This document shows positions 1-6,359 of a stretch of DNA of 6,359 bases, piece after piece (position 1 is the stretch's first letter; every line of letters starts with the position of its first letter). The stretch covers positions 1-6,359 of the forward strand of contig JANQTO010000011.1 in NCBI GenBank assembly GCA_030731685.1. The letters run 5' to 3'. Below the pieces are notes generated by a model. That model searched no databases. It was given only the letters and a program-made list of their open reading frames with translations, and was not told the origin of the DNA. Made by a program: the position numbers and the translations under genes. Source of the stretch: Nonlabens sp. Lineage in GTDB: Bacteria > Bacteroidota > Bacteroidia > Flavobacteriales > Flavobacteriaceae.

Positions 1-2116
1 CTTCAATCTTACCTGTAAAGATACCGTGGTTTGTGCTAAAGCTTATATTCTTAATGTTGACATGCATGTTTTGGGAAATTACTGCGGTCACGTCTTGAAC
101 GAGTCCCATGCGGTCTATCCCGTTAAGTACTATTGTCGCATTATAGTCTTGCGTAGTGGAGTCTATCCACTTAGCAGTCATAATACGGTAGTCATATTTA
201 CTTTGTAAACTTACGGCATTAGGACAGTTGTTTTTATGGACCTTAATACCATCATTTATAGTTGTGAATCCAAAAACGCGGTCACCAGGTATAGGGTTGC
301 AGCATGGTGCTAAGGTGTAGTCGAGTTGTTGCTGGTCTACACCAAAAACCAACTGGTCCAGATGCTCTGTTATTTCTTCCTTGAACACATCGGGATTCTC
401 TTTGGGCTTCCTTATTTTGTTTTTGATAAAAGAATACAGCGCATTGCTGCGGCTGCTAGCATATTCCTTTAACATGGTGTTGTCTATAGTTCCCGTACCT
501 ACTCGGTAAAACAAATCCTGACTAGTTTTTAATTTAAAAAAGATAACCATTTGGTTTACAGAATTCTCGTCTAGGTTTATCTTTTGGGATTTTAATTTAC
601 GAGCTAGTATTTCCTTGCCTTCTTCGGCAATTATTTTTTGGTCTTCGTTGAGTGCACCTTTTATTTTGGAACGAGCTCTGGAAGTAATGGCATAATCTAA
701 CCAGTTACGATTAGGTTTTGCGTTTTCAGAGGTAATAATATCTACTTGGTCACCACTATTTAAAACGTGTGATAACGGTACCAACTTACCGTTTACGCGA
801 GCACCACGTGTTTTAAGACCTACTTCGGTATGTATAGAAAAGGCAAAATCAAGCGGCATGGCACCTTTCGGTAAAGATTTGAGTTGACCACGTGGCGTAA
901 ATACAAATATTTCTTTACTGTACAGGTTTAGTTTAAATTGTTCTACAAAATCAACAGCATTTGTTTCACTATTCTCCAGAGCTTCTTGCAACCTGTTGAG
1001 CCACTCGTCCAGGCCATCTTCTTCGTTGCCTTGTTTGTATTTGTAATGCGCGGCATATCCTTTCTCAGCAACCTCATGCATTCGGTCAGAGCGTATTTGA
1101 ACTTCGACCCAATTGCCATCTGGACCCATTACTGTGATGTGCAGTGCTTCGTAACCTGTTGATTTAGGAGAACTTATCCAGTCTCTAAGACGTACTGGGT
1201 TAGGTCTAAAGTGGTCTGTAACGATGGAGTATATTTTCCATGCAATAAATTTCTCATTATGGCGGTCACTGCGATAGATGATGCGTATTGCAAATTTGTC
1301 ATATACCTCGTCAAAAGCGACCCCTTGTTTTTCCATCTTTTTATGAATGGAAAATACAGATTTTGGCCTGCCGAAAATGCGGTATTCTAAACCTTCCTTT
1401 TGTAAAGAATTATCAATCACCGCACTAAAGTCTGCAATGAATTTATCCTGTTCTTCTTTACTTTCCTTAATGGAATTTTGGATACTGTGGTAAATATCGG
1501 GCTCGGTATATTTCAAGCCTAAGTCCTCAAGTTGGGTTTTTATGGTGTACAAACCCAGCCTGTGCGCTATGGGAGCATAGATATACAAAGTTTCACTAGC
1601 AATCTTTACCTGCTTGTGTGGCAGCATGCTGTCCATGGTTTGCATGTTGTGCAACCTGTCGGCAATCTTGATAATAATGACCCGTACATCATCATGCAAG
1701 GTGAGCAGCATTTTTCTAAAATTCTCTGCCTGTTGCGATATGTTATCGTCTGGTTTTAAGCTGGATATTTTAGTGAGACCGTCAACGATGCGTGCTATAC
1801 TTTTGTTAAACAATCGCTCGATATCATCGAGGGTAAAGTCTGTATCTTCAACAACATCGTGGAGTAGTGCTGCTGCAATGGCAGTTGCATCTAGGCCTAT
1901 TTGCTTAGCGACTATTTTTGCAACGGCTATAGGATGAAAGATATAAGCCTCGCCAGACCTGCGTCGTTGTGGCGCATGTGCTTCTACAGCAATATCAAAT
2001 GCTTTTCTAATAAGTTTCTTATCCTCGGCACTTAGCGCCTGATAACTTACCTTCAAAAGGTCTTTATAAGCAGCTGCTATTTTCTTGTTTTCGTCTTGTA
2101 TCTCAACCTCAGTCAT
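1..2116 (-). CDS. rel: Bifunctional (p)ppGpp synthetase/hydrolase (RelA/SpoT family), 3'-truncated by the window edge
   Basis: This cytoplasmic enzyme of the stringent response makes (p)ppGpp from ATP plus GDP/GTP and hydrolyses it. 705 codons are visible and the frame runs off the left edge. The N-terminal HD hydrolase domain (about 30-200) has H61-P, H86-D87 followed by E90-D91, and D153 in ADRLHNM, so hydrolase looks intact. The synthetase domain (about 240-370) shows SVFSIHKKM, G321-YEALH, and VEVQIRS with putative catalytic E338, then HEVAEKGYAAHYKYK. A TGS domain starts near 401 (KEIFVFTPRG). A zinc-finger-like module has C605-C606, H627 and C631. The ACT domain starts near 658 (IVLNGIDRMGLVQDV) and is cut at residue 705. 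Family members are usually about 730-740 residues, so roughly 30 are missing. The start is the only in-frame ATG after an upstream in-frame TAA (2138-2140); there is no clear Shine-Dalgarno site. The lipoprotein gene lies 136 bp upstream on the same strand. Identity is very secure; dual activity is inferred from intact motifs. Confidence 0.97.
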   Translation of the reverse strand, partial: MTEVEIQDENKKIAAAYKDLLKVSYQALSAEDKKLIRKAFDIAVEAHAPQRRRSGEAYIFHPIAVAKIVAKQIGLDATAIAAALLHDVVEDTDFTLDDIERLFNKSIARIVDGLTKISSLKPDDNISQQAENFRKMLLTLHDDVRVIIIKIADRLHNMQTMDSMLPHKQVKIASETLYIYAPIAHRLGLYTIKTQLEDLGLKYTEPDIYHSIQNSIKESKEEQDKFIADFSAVIDNSLQKEGLEYRIFGRPKSVFSIHKKMEKQGVAFDEVYDKFAIRIIYRSDRHNEKFIAWKIYSIVTDHFRPNPVRLRDWISSPKSTGYEALHITVMGPDGNWVEVQIRSDRMHEVAEKGYAAHYKYKQGNEEDGLDEWLNRLQEALENSETNAVDFVEQFKLNLYSKEIFVFTPRGQLKSLPKGAMPLDFAFSIHTEVGLKTRGARVNGKLVPLSHVLNSGDQVDIITSENAKPNRNWLDYAITSRARSKIKGALNEDQKIIAEEGKEILARKLKSQKINLDENSVNQMVIFFKLKTSQDLFYRVGTGTIDNTMLKEYASSRSNALYSFIKNKIRKPKENPDVFKEEITEHLDQLVFGVDQQQLDYTLAPCCNPIPGDRVFGFTTINDGIKVHKNNCPNAVSLQSKYDYRIMTAKWIDSTTQDYNATIVLNGIDRMGLVQDVTAVISQNMHVNIKNISFSTNHGIFTGKIE

Positions 2117-2162
2117 ATGAGTAAAGTTAAGACAGTTTTAAATAAGACGCAATTAAAATACA

Positions 2163-2210
2163 GGTTGTTTGTGGGTAGTTCGCTTTCGCGAAAGCGAACA
2201 AATAACAACC
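2163..2210. repeat. Perfect 22-bp palindrome inside a longer interrupted stem, between the lipoprotein gene and rel
   Basis: A perfect palindrome covers 2178-2199, centred between 2188 and 2189, with core CGCTTTCGCGAAAGCG. It is flanked by a second pair of complementary arms, GGTTGTT (2163-2169) and AACAACC (2204-2210), separated from the core by an asymmetric internal loop of 8 and 4 bases. A second copy of the core lies at 5513-5528. In the direction of the minus-strand genes no T-run follows the stem, so it is not a textbook terminator. It could be a dispersed palindromic repeat, a protein-binding site, or an RNA stem between the lipoprotein and rel messages. The structure is read directly; its role is unknown. 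Confidence 0.85.
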
Positions 2211-2252
2211 CTACTTACATATAGAAGATACTCGTTAAAAAACAGCGTGTTA

Positions 2253-2744
2253 CTAGTTTTTAGCGAAGTCTTGTGTGTCTATGCGACCTTCAAAAAAAGA
2301 ATAGGTTTTATAGGGTTTGTAAAGCATTTTTTCACCTTGGGCAACACCTTTGTACATAGCCAGCTGGTTCTCTGTGGCGACGCCGTAATACACGTTACCA
2401 CTGCCAGCAAAGTAACAGTTTATGGCGATGTCACAATCTTTGGGCATATCAAACAAATGACGGGAATCTATATCATTCATATTAAGCGCAGCAATCTCTG
2501 TAGCTACAAAAACGCTATCTGTTCGTTCCCATGTATAGAGATAAATATCTTTTGTAGGCATATCTCCTGGAACTTCCTGCTCGTTGTGTGTTTTGATTTT
2601 GAATCTAAAATCCTCAATGAATACGGGTACGTCGGCAACAACGGCCTTCGTAGTTTCCTCTTTTGAAGTGGTTTCAGTAGCGTCTTTACAGCTTGTAAAA
2701 ACAACAAGTAATAGCATAAGAATCCTAGGGTAATTTCGTATCAT
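2253..2744 (-). CDS. Small predicted lipoprotein of unknown function
   Basis: This is a 163-residue protein with a classic lipoprotein signal: basic N-terminus (R3, R7), hydrophobic core at 8-16 (ILMLLLVVF), then FTSC with the lipidated cysteine at C19. Mature protein begins C-K-D, followed by a Thr/Glu/Lys-rich linker to about residue 38 that probably spans away from the membrane. The remaining ~125 residues (from VPVFIEDFRFKI) mix aromatic and acidic residues, contain an NCYFAGSGNVYYGV stretch, and look like one globular domain; I do not recognise the family. Lys-Asp just after the cysteine partly resembles the lipoprotein export signals described for Bacteroidetes surface lipoproteins, but only partly. 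It is the gene upstream of rel on the same strand, so co-transcription is possible, though a palindrome lies in the 136-bp gap. A 165-codon open frame on the opposite strand overlaps it; the lipobox makes this strand the coding one. Confidence 0.85.
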   Translation of the reverse strand: MIRNYPRILMLLLVVFTSCKDATETTSKEETTKAVVADVPVFIEDFRFKIKTHNEQEVPGDMPTKDIYLYTWERTDSVFVATEIAALNMNDIDSRHLFDMPKDCDIAINCYFAGSGNVYYGVATENQLAMYKGVAQGEKMLYKPYKTYSFFEGRIDTQDFAKN

Positions 2745-2867
2745 AAACGGTTGATTTTAAGCATGGGTTAATGGGGTATAAAAGTACTATAATGGAGTCA
2801 TTTATCTATTTTGTTGTTGACTATTTGATGTTAAAACAGGTACATCGATTAAACGTATTTTTTGAGG

Positions 2868-2888
2868 TATGAAAAGCTTTGTTTCATA
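2868..2888. promoter_or_regulatory. Inverted repeat TATGAAA-N7-TTTCATA in the divergent intergenic region (possible operator)
   Basis: Two perfect 7-bp complementary arms (2868-2874 and 2882-2888) are separated by a 7-base spacer, AGCTTTG. The centre-to-centre distance of the half sites is 14 bp. The repeat lies between the divergently oriented lipoprotein and metalloprotease genes, about 120 bp before each start codon. Its symmetry and position would suit a dimeric regulator, but arms of 7 AT-rich bases can arise by chance in this composition. The repeat is seen; an operator role is inference only. Confidence 0.3.
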
Positions 2889-2950
2889 GAATTGTGAGTC
2901 ACTTTCAAAACGGCAGAGGTTTTTTTTTGGAAAAACTTAACAAATTGCCG

Positions 2951-2980
2951 TTGCAGCCCGCGCGGTTATTGTCTAATTTG
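2951..2980 (+). promoter_or_regulatory. Candidate Bacteroidetes-type promoter of the metalloprotease gene
   Basis: TTG at 2951-2953 is followed after 20 bases by TAATTTG at 2974-2980. This resembles the TTG (-33) and TAnnTTTG (-7) pair of the Bacteroidetes primary sigma factor, with one base missing from the -7 spacing. Transcription would start about 5-7 bases later, leaving a leader of roughly 20 nt before the ATG at 3008. The spacer contains the small GC-rich palindrome CCGCGCGG (2958-2965). The match is imperfect, so confidence is modest. Confidence 0.35.
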
Positions 2981-3007
2981 AGCTCCTTTTAAAACCCATG
3001 TTATTTT

Positions 3008-5437
3008 ATGAAAATCTCTTATCGCATTATTGCTTTTTTAACGGTCATTACTGTCTTAGGCAGTTGTGCAGCACCTAAGAAAGCAACGACAGCATCAACT
3101 GCTGAGAAGCCTGCTCCGTCAAAATTCAAACCCTATAACAAAGTCATTACCAGCGCCGCGGTTACTGACGATGGACTGTTTAAAGTTCACCGTGTAGATG
3201 ACAAATTCTATTATGAGATACCTAATAACATGCTCCTGCGTGAAATGTTATGGGTAAGCCGCATTGCTCAAATCCCTGCAGATTTAGGCGGTGGCTATAT
3301 GAATGCCGGCAGTAAGACGAACGAGCAAGTAGTAGCATGGGAACGTTTTCAGGATAAAATCTTGATAAAAGTAAAATCCTATGCAGCGGTATCGCTTGAC
3401 TCCACTGCAGCCATTGGGAAATCTGTTAAAGTGAATAATTACGAGCCTACATTGTACGCTTTTGACATTCTCGCATTTAGTAAAGATTCTACCGCAACGG
3501 TCATAGACGTCACTAAGTTTTTTAGTGAAGATGTTCCTGCCATAAGTGGTCTGAGCTCTAGAATGCGCACAGAATATAAAGTTCGAAGTTTGGACAAGGA
3601 CCGCAGTTTTATCAACTCGGCAAAATCGTTTCCAGAGAATATTGAGGTGAAACAAGATTTTACATATACCGCTAGCGATGCACCGTCTAATAGCGATGTA
3701 GGTTCTATAAGCTTGCAAATGAATCAGTCCATGATATTGCTTCCTAAAGTACCTATGCAACCTCGATTGAATGACGAGCGTGTAGGATTTTTTACGGTTA
3801 ACCAAATAGACTATTCGAGCAAAGCCCTTAAAGCCGATTCGAAATCATACATAAGAAGATGGAGACTGGAGCCTAAAGACCCAGAGGCTTATGCTCGTGG
3901 CGAACTCGTTGAACCTGTGAAACCTATCATTTACTACTTAGACCCAGGAACTCCAGAAAGCCTAAAACAATACATTAAACAAGGAATAGAAGACTGGCAG
4001 AAACCTTTTGAAACCGCAGGTTTTAAAAATGCCATTATCGCTCGAGACGCTCCTACGCCAGAAGAAGACCCAGAATTTAGTCCAGAAGACATACGCTACT
4101 CTGTTGTACGCTACGTTGCTAGTACTACTCGCAATGCCGTAGGTCCTAGTGTAAGCGACCCACGTAGTGGAGAGATAATAGAAAGTGACATTATATGGTA
4201 CCACAACCACCTGCGTTCTTACAGAAATAGATATTTACTCGAAACTGGCGCAGCAAACCCAAGCGCAAGAACACTTGACACAAACGACGCCGAGATAGGT
4301 GAGATGATGCGCCAAGTAATAGCTCATGAGGTAGGGCACGCATTAGGTTTTCCTCACAATATGGCAGCAAGTTTTGCCTATGATGTTGAGGACTATAGAA
4401 GCGGAGCTTTTACGCAAGAAAATGGTATCGCAGCAAGTCTTATGGATTATGCACGTTATAATTACATTGCACAACCGGGCGATGAGAACATACGTTTTGT
4501 ACGCCAAATGGGACCTTACGACCACTATGCCACAAACTGGGGTTACCGTGTTATACCAGGTGCAAAAACTCCCGAAGCCGAAGTTGCAACGCTCAACGCA
4601 TGGATTATGGAGAAGGCTGGCGACCCAAGATTCAAATTTGGTAAGCAAAGTAGCAGCTTTGACCCACAATCACAAACCGAATCCATAAGCAACGACCCAG
4701 TAAAAGCAGGCGATTATGCAATGAAAAACTTGAAAATTGTTGCTACAAACTTACCTTCTTGGACATCAGACAAGACCAATGATTACGATGACTTAGAAGA
4801 GCTTTATGGTGAACTCCTAGGTGTGTGGTCTCGTTTTGTAGGTCATGTAGTTACTAATGTAGGTGGCGTAAACGAAAATCTTAAGACACCTGCGCAAGAC
4901 GGCACGGTTTATTCCAATGTTCCAAAAGCGACCCAACAAAAATCTATGAAATGGATAAAGGAAAATGTGTTTGACACACCTACCTGGTTGGTTGACAAGA
5001 ACATTGTTCAAAACATAGATTCTGATGGTTATTTTGATAAACTACGCGGTGTACAAGTGAGACATTTAAACAGCTTATTAGATTTTGATACACTTGGCAG
5101 ACTTTTAAACGCAGAAACGGTTTATACAAATTATTACACAGCACTTGACTTGTTACAAGATACACGTAACGGTCTTTTTGACAATAATAGTCTAGACATC
5201 TATAAGCGGAACTTACAAAGAGCTTATGTAGACAGGCTGGAGTATTTAATGACACAAAATAACCCACGCGCAGGATATAATATTGCACAAAGTGATGTGC
5301 GAGCATTGGTACGCGGTGAGCTTAATACACTTCAAAATACCTTAAGAGCAAAAAGAAATAGCTCCAGCAATACTGTAAACCGCTATCATTATGATGATTT
5401 AATGGCACGCGTTAACTTAATTCTTGAACCGAAGTAA
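3008..5437 (+). CDS. Zinc-dependent metalloprotease lipoprotein (DUF5118-DUF5117-DUF4953 / zincin family)
   Basis: This is an 809-residue exported protein predicted to be a zinc metallopeptidase anchored as a lipoprotein in the envelope. The signal peptide ends in VLGS with the lipidated cysteine at C20, followed by an Ala/Thr/Lys/Pro-rich linker to about 38. A DUF5118-like segment follows (about 40-90, FKVHRVDDKFYYEIP), then DUF5117-like sequence (about 95-290, from GGGYMNAGS). The catalytic part begins near 300 (IIYYLDPGTP) and carries HEVGHALGFPHN at 440-451. The three zinc ligands would be H440, H444 and H450, with E441 as general base and G447 as in metzincins; SLMDY around M479 fits a Met-turn. 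The C-terminal ~300 residues are helical-looking and belong to the same family architecture. Length is close to the usual 800-850, so it appears complete. The ATG at 3008 precedes the signal peptide directly; an ATG at 2998 is out of frame and stops early. It appears to be a single-gene unit ending in a terminator. Substrate is unknown; no acidic surface-export signal follows C20. Confidence 0.95.
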   Translation: MKISYRIIAFLTVITVLGSCAAPKKATTASTAEKPAPSKFKPYNKVITSAAVTDDGLFKVHRVDDKFYYEIPNNMLLREMLWVSRIAQIPADLGGGYMNAGSKTNEQVVAWERFQDKILIKVKSYAAVSLDSTAAIGKSVKVNNYEPTLYAFDILAFSKDSTATVIDVTKFFSEDVPAISGLSSRMRTEYKVRSLDKDRSFINSAKSFPENIEVKQDFTYTASDAPSNSDVGSISLQMNQSMILLPKVPMQPRLNDERVGFFTVNQIDYSSKALKADSKSYIRRWRLEPKDPEAYARGELVEPVKPIIYYLDPGTPESLKQYIKQGIEDWQKPFETAGFKNAIIARDAPTPEEDPEFSPEDIRYSVVRYVASTTRNAVGPSVSDPRSGEIIESDIIWYHNHLRSYRNRYLLETGAANPSARTLDTNDAEIGEMMRQVIAHEVGHALGFPHNMAASFAYDVEDYRSGAFTQENGIAASLMDYARYNYIAQPGDENIRFVRQMGPYDHYATNWGYRVIPGAKTPEAEVATLNAWIMEKAGDPRFKFGKQSSSFDPQSQTESISNDPVKAGDYAMKNLKIVATNLPSWTSDKTNDYDDLEELYGELLGVWSRFVGHVVTNVGGVNENLKTPAQDGTVYSNVPKATQQKSMKWIKENVFDTPTWLVDKNIVQNIDSDGYFDKLRGVQVRHLNSLLDFDTLGRLLNAETVYTNYYTALDLLQDTRNGLFDNNSLDIYKRNLQRAYVDRLEYLMTQNNPRAGYNIAQSDVRALVRGELNTLQNTLRAKRNSSSNTVNRYHYDDLMARVNLILEPK

Positions 5438-5456
5438 TACGTTTTAATTTTATTGT

Positions 5457-5488
5457 AAAAAGCCACCATTATCCATGGTGGTTTTTTT
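5457..5488 (+). terminator. Intrinsic terminator after the metalloprotease gene (symmetrical, could act both ways)
   Basis: A perfect 7-bp stem, CCACCAT (5463-5469) with ATGGTGG (5475-5481), closes a 5-base loop and is followed by seven T at 5482-5488. The A-run before the stem (5457-5461) pairs with this T-run and gives a U-tract on the opposite strand too, so leftward transcription from the right-hand region could also end here. It lies about 20 bp after the stop codon of the metalloprotease gene. Confidence 0.9.
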
Positions 5489-5509
5489 ATGCACTATCGT
5501 TGTGGATTT

Positions 5510-5530
5510 GTTCGCTTTCGCGAAAGCGTA
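5510..5530. repeat. Second copy of the CGCTTTCGCGAAAGCG palindrome
   Basis: The 16-bp core at 5513-5528 is a perfect palindrome, and the 19 bases GTTCGCTTTCGCGAAAGCG starting at 5510 are identical to 2178-2196. The symmetry breaks right after the core (T at 5512 faces T at 5529), so this copy is slightly degenerate. It sits about 20 bp beyond the terminator of the metalloprotease gene. Both copies are intergenic, which suits a dispersed palindromic repeat. No mobile-element gene accompanies it. Confidence 0.85.
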
Positions 5531-5692
5531 AACCATAGAAGCTGTAGGGAGATTATGTAAAGATGAATTTAAATTACTGTATTTCAAATATTTCAGAATA
5601 ATGGACATGTGCTATCATCCAAATAAATAAGCCAGAAACATCGTTTTTGAAAATGACCTTTCTAGCTGTGATGGACTTTTGGCTAAGTCAAA

Positions 5693-5813
5693 CGGTGTTG
5701 TGTATGATTAGTGGCGTGTTCAAGCACCTAATTTAGTAAATACAAACTAAATGTCATATCCGCTATGATTGTTGTTAGTAGGCGAGGAATAGCCATTAAT
5801 TACACACGGTGTT
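5693..5813. repeat. Imperfect ~120-bp inverted repeat with nested hairpin, next to the 3' end of the right-hand gene
   Basis: The arms 5700-5715 (GTGTATGATTAGTGGC) and 5792-5807 (GCCATTAATTACACAC) are complementary at 13 of 16 positions; the three differences are purine transitions, so G-U pairing is possible at them on one strand or the other. Each arm is bordered by CGGTGTT in the same orientation (5693-5699 and 5807-5813). Inside is a perfect 7-bp hairpin, ATTTAGT (5731-5737) with ACTAAAT (5746-5752). The element begins 11 bp after the stop codon of the minus-strand gene. Size and nested imperfect symmetry resemble an integron attC site or a small non-autonomous repeat, but I do not find clear RYYYAAC/GTTRRRY core boxes. 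Confidence 0.5.
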
Positions 5814-5824
5814 ACCAATAGTTT

Positions 5825-6359
5825 TCATAAAGTGATATTGTAACTAAAATTTCCGCTAATGGGTATTTCGTATATAATCTCATTACTATTAGAAGAGAAT
5901 TCTTTTCCTACAAAAGTAGCAGAAAAGGAACCTGACAACCTGATTTTATCTTGATTCGTTCTATCAATGCAGTTAATATCTATATTATATGGTTTATTTT
6001 TATCAATATTCAAAACATATCCAGTTTCATAGTAATTATTAGCGTCATCGTGAATAATTTCCCATTGAAACCAAAGGTCAATAACTTTATTATCGGGATT
6101 TTCACTTAGGTAATATGAACCAATATCAATATTTTCAGTTAAATTTTCAGGAAGATTTATGCTGACCTTTAGACCTTTCATATTGATTTCAGTTACCTGT
6201 ATCTGTTCATTCAGACTTCTCCATTCCATTCCAGTTTGAATCGGAATACTTGGAAAATAAGAGTCATAACTGGCCATAGGCATGCTAAACGAAGCATAAT
6301 GCCTTTCACAATTTTCGCAATTAAATCCTCCGGAATTTCCTTGTACAAAAGAGCATAAG
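5825..6359 (-). CDS. Hypothetical protein, 5'-truncated by the right window edge, AT-rich
   Basis: The visible C-terminal part has at least 177 codons ending in TGA at 5825-5827. An ATG at 6281-6283 could be taken as the start, but the frame stays open upstream for 25 more codons to the window edge, and these read like protein (FNCENCERHYASF, with a C-x2-C motif), so the true start is probably outside. After the cysteine motif comes a Ser/Pro/Tyr-rich stretch (MPMASYDSYFPSIPIQ), then a region of alternating polar and hydrophobic residues suggesting a beta-rich domain (for example VIDLWFQWEIIHDD, NEIIYEIPISGNFSYNITL at the end). No signal peptide or membrane segment is visible in this part. 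I do not recognise the family. Sampled lines show about 25-35% GC, lower than the rel gene (about 43% in a sampled line), which suggests an accessory or transferred gene. An inverted repeat begins 11 bp past its stop. Confidence 0.75.
   Translation of the reverse strand, partial: LCSFVQGNSGGFNCENCERHYASFSMPMASYDSYFPSIPIQTGMEWRSLNEQIQVTEINMKGLKVSINLPENLTENIDIGSYYLSENPDNKVIDLWFQWEIIHDDANNYYETGYVLNIDKNKPYNIDINCIDRTNQDKIRLSGSFSATFVGKEFSSNSNEIIYEIPISGNFSYNITL

Larger units (their letters stand above)
5489..5824. other. Intergenic stretch without a convincing gene
   Basis: About 335 bp lie between the metalloprotease terminator and the stop codon of the right-hand gene. Visible contents are the second copy of the CGCTTTCGCGAAAGCG palindrome near the left end, a 37-codon open stretch on the minus strand (5574-5687) without a start codon, and a ~120-bp imperfect inverted repeat near the right end (5693-5813). 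A 22-codon ATG-initiated frame inside that repeat (5728-5796, minus) is too short and lacks support. No tRNA-like or riboswitch-like structure was recognised. Confidence 0.6.

Noticed and set aside
2121..2152. TTG and TAACTTTA on the minus strand just upstream of rel as a promoter
   Set aside because: Spacing is acceptable, but the transcript would start at or almost at the start codon and the -7 element is imperfect.
2237..2261. Possible weak terminator after the lipoprotein gene (AACA-CGC-TGTT followed by T's, minus strand)
   Set aside because: The GC-poor 4-bp stem overlaps the end of the coding region and is too weak to call.
2169..2666. 165-codon open frame on the plus strand opposite the small lipoprotein gene
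   Set aside because: It starts inside the palindrome, has no recognisable domain and biased Phe/Val/Cys content, and overlaps almost entirely a minus-strand frame with a good lipoprotein signal peptide.
2779..2786. TACTTTTA on the minus strand as a -7 element for the lipoprotein gene
   Set aside because: It resembles TAnnTTTG, but no TTG lies at the expected distance upstream, so a promoter cannot be supported beyond chance.
3284..3805. 173-codon minus-strand open frame inside the metalloprotease gene
   Set aside because: It is antisense to a strongly supported conserved gene and its translation shows no domain; the same applies to the other open frames inside the metalloprotease and rel genes.
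5728..5796. 22-codon ATG-initiated frame on the minus strand
   Set aside because: It lies entirely inside the inverted-repeat element, is very short, and has no ribosome-binding site or recognisable content.
1..6359. CRISPR array, tRNA/rRNA, transposase or known defence system
   Set aside because: No regularly spaced direct repeats, no tRNA-like cloverleaf, no rRNA stretches and no mobile-element or defence-protein motifs were seen in either strand.

Overview
The window looks like a chromosomal segment of a marine-type member of the Flavobacteriaceae (Bacteroidetes). Three things point there: the lipoprotein and metalloprotease families, the lack of strong Shine-Dalgarno sites together with one TTG/TAnnTTTG-like promoter, and two copies of the palindrome CGCTTTCGCGAAAGCG, a repeat I associate with such genomes from memory. 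The genus cannot be fixed from the sequence alone.

Layout. (1) 1-2116, minus strand: a bifunctional RelA/SpoT-type (p)ppGpp synthetase/hydrolase, complete at its N-terminus and cut by the left window edge within the C-terminal ACT domain. (2) 2117-2252: a short spacer that holds a 22-bp perfect palindrome nested in a longer stem. (3) 2253-2744, minus: a small lipoprotein of unknown function, same strand and immediately upstream of rel. (4) 2745-3007: a divergent intergenic region with a candidate promoter for the rightward gene and a perfect 7-bp-arm inverted repeat. (5) 3008-5437, plus: an 809-residue zincin-type metalloprotease lipoprotein of the DUF5118/DUF5117/DUF4953 family, followed by a clear intrinsic terminator. 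(6) 5489-5824: about 335 bp without a convincing gene. It carries the second palindrome copy, a short protein-like open stretch and a roughly 120-bp imperfect inverted repeat. (7) 5825 to the right edge, minus: the 3' part of an AT-rich gene of unknown function whose start lies outside the window.

How it fits together. The left two thirds look like ordinary core genome: a stringent-response enzyme and two envelope lipoproteins, with the lipoprotein and rel possibly co-transcribed and the metalloprotease transcribed divergently as a single unit. The right end, past the metalloprotease terminator, has an accessory character: low GC, an unrecognised gene, and a structured repeat starting 11 bp after its stop codon. 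The most interesting open question is whether that repeat is an integron-attC-like or other cassette-boundary element. No known defence system, transposase, tRNA, rRNA or CRISPR array is visible.
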